Shown here: positions 6,116 through 8,411 of the stretch, one piece after another | Layout of the letters: every line of letters begins with the position of its first letter | Numbering within the stretch: position 1 is the stretch's first letter | Assembly: GCA_016302185.1 (NCBI GenBank) | Contig: JAEDOC010000093.1 | Coordinates: forward strand, 1 to 8,411 | DNA length: 8,411 bases | Direction: 5' to 3' | Source of the DNA: Clostridium sp. | GTDB taxonomy: Bacteria; Bacillota; Clostridia; Lachnospirales; Lachnospiraceae | Notes under the pieces: generated by a model | Database searches by the model: none | Told to the model about the DNA's origin: nothing | What the model saw: the letters and a program-made list of their open reading frames with translations, nothing else | Program-made: the position numbers and the translations under genes

Positions 6116-7396
6116 ATGGAACAGGGAAGAAAGGAAGCACTTAAAGCCAGCCTGATGCGCCGGATGGAAGGCAGGATGCAGGTGGAGGATGAGGAGCTTA
6201 AGGAGCTGATCGATGAAGCGGTGGGGGAGGAGGGGGAGAGGGCGTTTCTGCCTCTGAAGGAACGGGTGGGACTGAAAAAGGCGCTGTTTGATTCGTTCCG
6301 GCGGCTGGATATACTGCAGGAGCTGGTGGAGGATCCTTCCGTTACGGAGATCATGGTAAATGGGACGGAGGGAATCTTTGTGGAACAGAACGGTCGTATC
6401 TGCCGGCTGGAAAAGCAGTTTGATTCCAGGGAACAGCTGGAGGATCTGATTCAGCAGATTGTCAGCCGGGTCAACCGGACGGTCAATCTGGCGTCGCCTA
6501 TCGCTGATGCCAGGCTGGAGGACGGCTCCAGGGTTCATGTGGTGCTGGCGCCGGTGGCGCTTAACGGCCCGGTGCTGACCATACGGAAGTTTCCGGAAGC
6601 ATTTACAATGGAACGGCTGATTGCGCAGGGGAGTATCAGTGGGGAGGCGGCGGGGGTACTTAAGGTTCTGGTACAGGCTGGCTATAACATATTCATCAGC
6701 GGCGGAACCGGGTCGGGGAAAACCACATTTTTAAACGCACTGTCCGGTTTTATTCCGCGGGAGGAACGGATTATCACCATTGAGGATTCGGCGGAGCTGC
6801 AGATTCGCCATATTCCCAATCTGGTGCGTTTAGAGACACGGGCGGAGAGCCGGGACGGCGTGCGGGAGATCTCCATGCGGGATCTGATCCGGGCCAGCCT
6901 GCGTATGCGTCCGGATCGGATCCTCGTGGGAGAGGTACGTGGGGCGGAGGCGCTGGAAATGCTGCAGGCCATGAATACCGGCCATGACGGTTCTCTGTCT
7001 ACGGGTCACGGGAATTCGTCCAGGGATATGCTGACCCGTCTGGAAACAATGGTACTGATGGCGGCGGATCTTCCGCTTGCCGCGGTGCAGCATCAGATTG
7101 CGTCGGCGATTGACATCATGATCCATGTGGGGCGTCTGAGGGATAAGAGCCGGAAGGTGCTGGAAATATCGGAGGTGCTGGGGTATGAGAATGGAGAGAT
7201 TCAGCTGGGGACGCTTTACCGGTTCCGGGAAAGCGGGGCAGCGGATCCGGGAGGACGGGAGGCGGCGGAGAAAGGCGGGAAGCGGAGAGAAGCGGGGGCG
7301 CTTCTGCCCGGCAGCGGGCAGGTGGAAGGAGAGCTTCAAAAGGTGGGAGAGCTGGTGCATCGGGAGAAGCTTGCCGCCAGAGGATTCACTCTGTGA
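6116..7396 (+). CDS. cpaF: Tad pilus assembly/secretion ATPase TadA (CpaF)
   Basis: This 426-aa cytoplasmic hexameric ATPase of the type II/IV secretion superfamily powers Tad pilus assembly. An N-terminal helical region (1-60) precedes the N-terminal domain with ILQELVEDPSVTEIMVNG (66-83). The motor domain has Walker A GGTGSGKTT (196-204), an Asp box TIEDSAELQ with E223/D224, Walker B DRILVGEVRG (267-276) and His box TGHDGSLSTGHGNSSRD (288-304). All key residues are present. An upstream in-frame ATG at 6029 was rejected because it lies deep inside tadZ; ATG 6116 has GAGGAGG at 8 bases. The C-terminal tail after about residue 371 is rich in Gly, Arg, Glu and Ala and looks like a flexible linker, ending in a short helix. 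The last 26 bases overlap the likely tadB start. Confidence 0.95.
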   Translation: MEQGRKEALKASLMRRMEGRMQVEDEELKELIDEAVGEEGERAFLPLKERVGLKKALFDSFRRLDILQELVEDPSVTEIMVNGTEGIFVEQNGRICRLEKQFDSREQLEDLIQQIVSRVNRTVNLASPIADARLEDGSRVHVVLAPVALNGPVLTIRKFPEAFTMERLIAQGSISGEAAGVLKVLVQAGYNIFISGGTGSGKTTFLNALSGFIPREERIITIEDSAELQIRHIPNLVRLETRAESRDGVREISMRDLIRASLRMRPDRILVGEVRGAEALEMLQAMNTGHDGSLSTGHGNSSRDMLTRLETMVLMAADLPLAAVQHQIASAIDIMIHVGRLRDKSRKVLEISEVLGYENGEIQLGTLYRFRESGAADPGGREAAEKGGKRREAGALLPGSGQVEGELQKVGELVHREKLAARGFTL

Positions 7397-8132
7397 TTAC
7401 CGGAGATACCGGCTGTCGGGAAGGGAATGGCTTTGTTTCTTTCTGGAAGGCGTGGGTGCCTGCTCAATCACAGCGTATGTGTTTTACCGGTCCTGGCTTG
7501 CCTTTCTGGTATTTCTGCCTGCGGCCTGTCTCTGGCCTCGTTGGAAACGGGAGAGCTGCCGCAGGCAGAGGCAGGAGAAGCTGCGGGTACAGTTTAAGGA
7601 GGCGATCCGGATTCTGGCATCTTCTCTGACCGCGGGCTATGCGGTGGAAAATGCGTTTGCTGCCGGGGAGGCAGAGCTGCGGGAGCTGTACGGGGAGGAA
7701 GGAATGATGACGAAGGAATTTTCCTACATCGTGTCCCAGCTTGCCATGAACCGGCCGGTGGAATCGCTGCTGCTGGAATTTGCGGAGCGCAGCGGGATAG
7801 AGGAAGTGATGCAGTTTGCGGAGATTTTTGCGGTTTCCAAGCGAAGCCGGGGCGAGCTGGTGCCGGTGGTGAATCATGTGGTTCATGTGATTGGCGATAA
7901 GCTTCAGGTGCGGGAGGAGATTCTGACGATGACGGCAGAAAAACGGCTGGAGCAAAAGGTGATGAACCTGATGCCGTACGGAATTGTGTTATACGTGGAT
8001 CTGACCTCACCGGGGTTTTTCGCGCCTATGTATGAGACGGCGGCGGGGCGGCTGGTGATGACGGCCTGTCTGATAATTTACGGAAGCTCTCTCCTGCTTT
8101 CCCGGCGGATTCTGCGGATGGAGTGGCAGTGA
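7371..8132 (+). CDS. tadB: Tad pilus inner-membrane platform protein TadB (type II secretion F family)
   Basis: This protein of about 253 aa should form, with TadC, the inner-membrane platform on which the TadA/CpaF motor acts. An N-terminal DYRRYRLSGREW segment is followed by two hydrophobic stretches (about 21-39 and 42-56) and a basic loop. The cytoplasmic T2SSF domain (about 75-185) contains the typical ASSLTAGYAVENAF at 83-96. Two C-terminal membrane helices follow (about 199-217 and 226-245). No ATG or GTG is well placed: the frame is open far back into cpaF, and GTG 7452 would remove conserved sequence. TTG at 7371, with GGGAG four bases upstream, is the best choice; it overlaps cpaF by 26 bases, so the exact start is uncertain. 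Length is a little short for TadB but within range. Confidence 0.85.
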   Translation: MPPEDSLCDYRRYRLSGREWLCFFLEGVGACSITAYVFYRSWLAFLVFLPAACLWPRWKRESCRRQRQEKLRVQFKEAIRILASSLTAGYAVENAFAAGEAELRELYGEEGMMTKEFSYIVSQLAMNRPVESLLLEFAERSGIEEVMQFAEIFAVSKRSRGELVPVVNHVVHVIGDKLQVREEILTMTAEKRLEQKVMNLMPYGIVLYVDLTSPGFFAPMYETAAGRLVMTACLIIYGSSLLLSRRILRMEWQ

Positions 8133-8144
8133 AAACGCAGTGGT

Positions 8145-8150
8145 GGGAGG
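8145..8150 (+). promoter_or_regulatory. Ribosome binding site for the unknown gene after tadB
   Basis: GGGAGG stands 8 bases before ATG 8159, making this start better supported than GTG 8129, which overlaps the tadB stop and has only a short GGAG (8120-8123) upstream. Confidence 0.55.
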
Positions 8151-8158
8151 TAAAATGC

Positions 8159-8411
8159 ATGGTGCAAAAACGGCAGGTATTCTGTGTTGTTTTGGGGATA
8201 GCCGCTGCCGGACTGGCTTTTTTTGTGGATAACCCCGGCGTTTTTTCCGGGGAGAGCTATGTGGTGGAGCGAAACAGCTATGGACAGGGCGCGCGGGAAG
8301 AGGAGTTTCTGGTGGATGGCTTTGAACAGGGTGCAGTGGCTTTTTCTCTTTCTGTCGGAGAACAGGTCTATACCGGGGAAGAGGCAAAGCGAGCCAAGGA
8401 TGCGGCGGCAA
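8159..8411 (+). CDS. Membrane-anchored protein of unknown function in the Tad operon (3' truncated)
   Basis: The first 84 codons are present and the frame is open to the window edge. After a short basic start (MVQKRQ), residues 7-23 form one hydrophobic helix (VFCVVLGIAAAGLAFFV), which suggests a single N-terminal membrane anchor or uncleaved signal with the rest outside. The following part is acidic and contains VVERNSYGQGAREEEF and SLSVGEQVYTGEEAKRAK, possibly the start of a beta-rich region and then a helix. I do not recognise a named domain. Its place right after tadB makes a role in pilus assembly or secretion likely, but this is inference. GTG at 8129, overlapping the tadB stop (GTGA), would add ten residues and is the alternative start. 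Confidence 0.7.
   Translation, partial: MVQKRQVFCVVLGIAAAGLAFFVDNPGVFSGESYVVERNSYGQGAREEEFLVDGFEQGAVAFSLSVGEQVYTGEEAKRAKDAAA

Noticed and set aside
5894..6538. A 214-codon open frame on the minus strand
   Set aside because: It is antisense to tadZ and cpaF, with a Pro/Leu/His-rich composition typical of shadow frames.
7185..7370. Long 5' extension of the tadB frame
   Set aside because: The encoded residues are Arg/Gly/Lys-rich and overlap the cpaF tail in another frame; they do not resemble TadB.

Overview
The window looks like a piece of a Clostridia chromosome, most likely Lachnospiraceae. The evidence is the moderately high GC content, strong AGGAGG-type ribosome binding sites, a DUF2508 small protein, and a Tad pilus operon whose TadZ, TadB and following membrane protein are of the type seen in that family. 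Placement is inferred from gene style; no ribosomal RNA or other firm marker is present.

Layout. (1) Bases 1-142 hold the 3' end of a plus-strand gene whose C-terminus resembles the RsmH 16S rRNA methyltransferase family. It converges on glgB across a strong hairpin (149-195). (2) Bases 219-3815, minus strand, form a tight cluster transcribed from right to left: a DUF2508 small protein, a catalytic-domain-only GH13 alpha-amylase-family enzyme, and the glycogen branching enzyme GlgB. (3) Bases 3908-4282, minus strand, encode an ArsR-type winged-helix regulator starting at TTG. (4) Bases 4283-4555 are a divergent control region with two good sigma-A-type promoters back to back, and two related AT-rich palindromes. 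One palindrome lies over the expected start of the arsR transcript; the other lies just upstream of the -35 of the opposite promoter. (5) From 4556 to the right edge, plus strand, is the front of a Tad (tight adherence / type IVc pilus) operon: prepilin peptidase (TadV/CpaA), TadZ/CpaE-like ATPase, TadA/CpaF ATPase, TadB, and a truncated membrane-anchored protein of unknown function.

How the genes work together. GlgB makes alpha-1,6 branches in glycogen. The neighbouring GH13 enzyme probably hydrolyses or rearranges alpha-glucans or maltooligosaccharides, so the minus-strand cluster points to storage or dietary alpha-glucan metabolism. The Tad genes supply the pilin-processing peptidase, the localisation ATPase, the assembly motor and one inner-membrane platform protein. 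No Flp pilin, TadC or pseudopilin is visible here; they would have to lie beyond the right edge or elsewhere. Genes in the Tad operon overlap or nearly touch, which suggests translational coupling. The ArsR-type regulator is divergent from the Tad operon and is the obvious candidate for its local control, but this is inference from promoter geometry.

No mobile element, CRISPR array, tRNA or rRNA was seen. Most of the window is recognisable biology. The parts most worth checking are the divergent regulatory region, the degenerate nucleotide-binding loop of TadZ, and the uncharacterised protein at the right edge.
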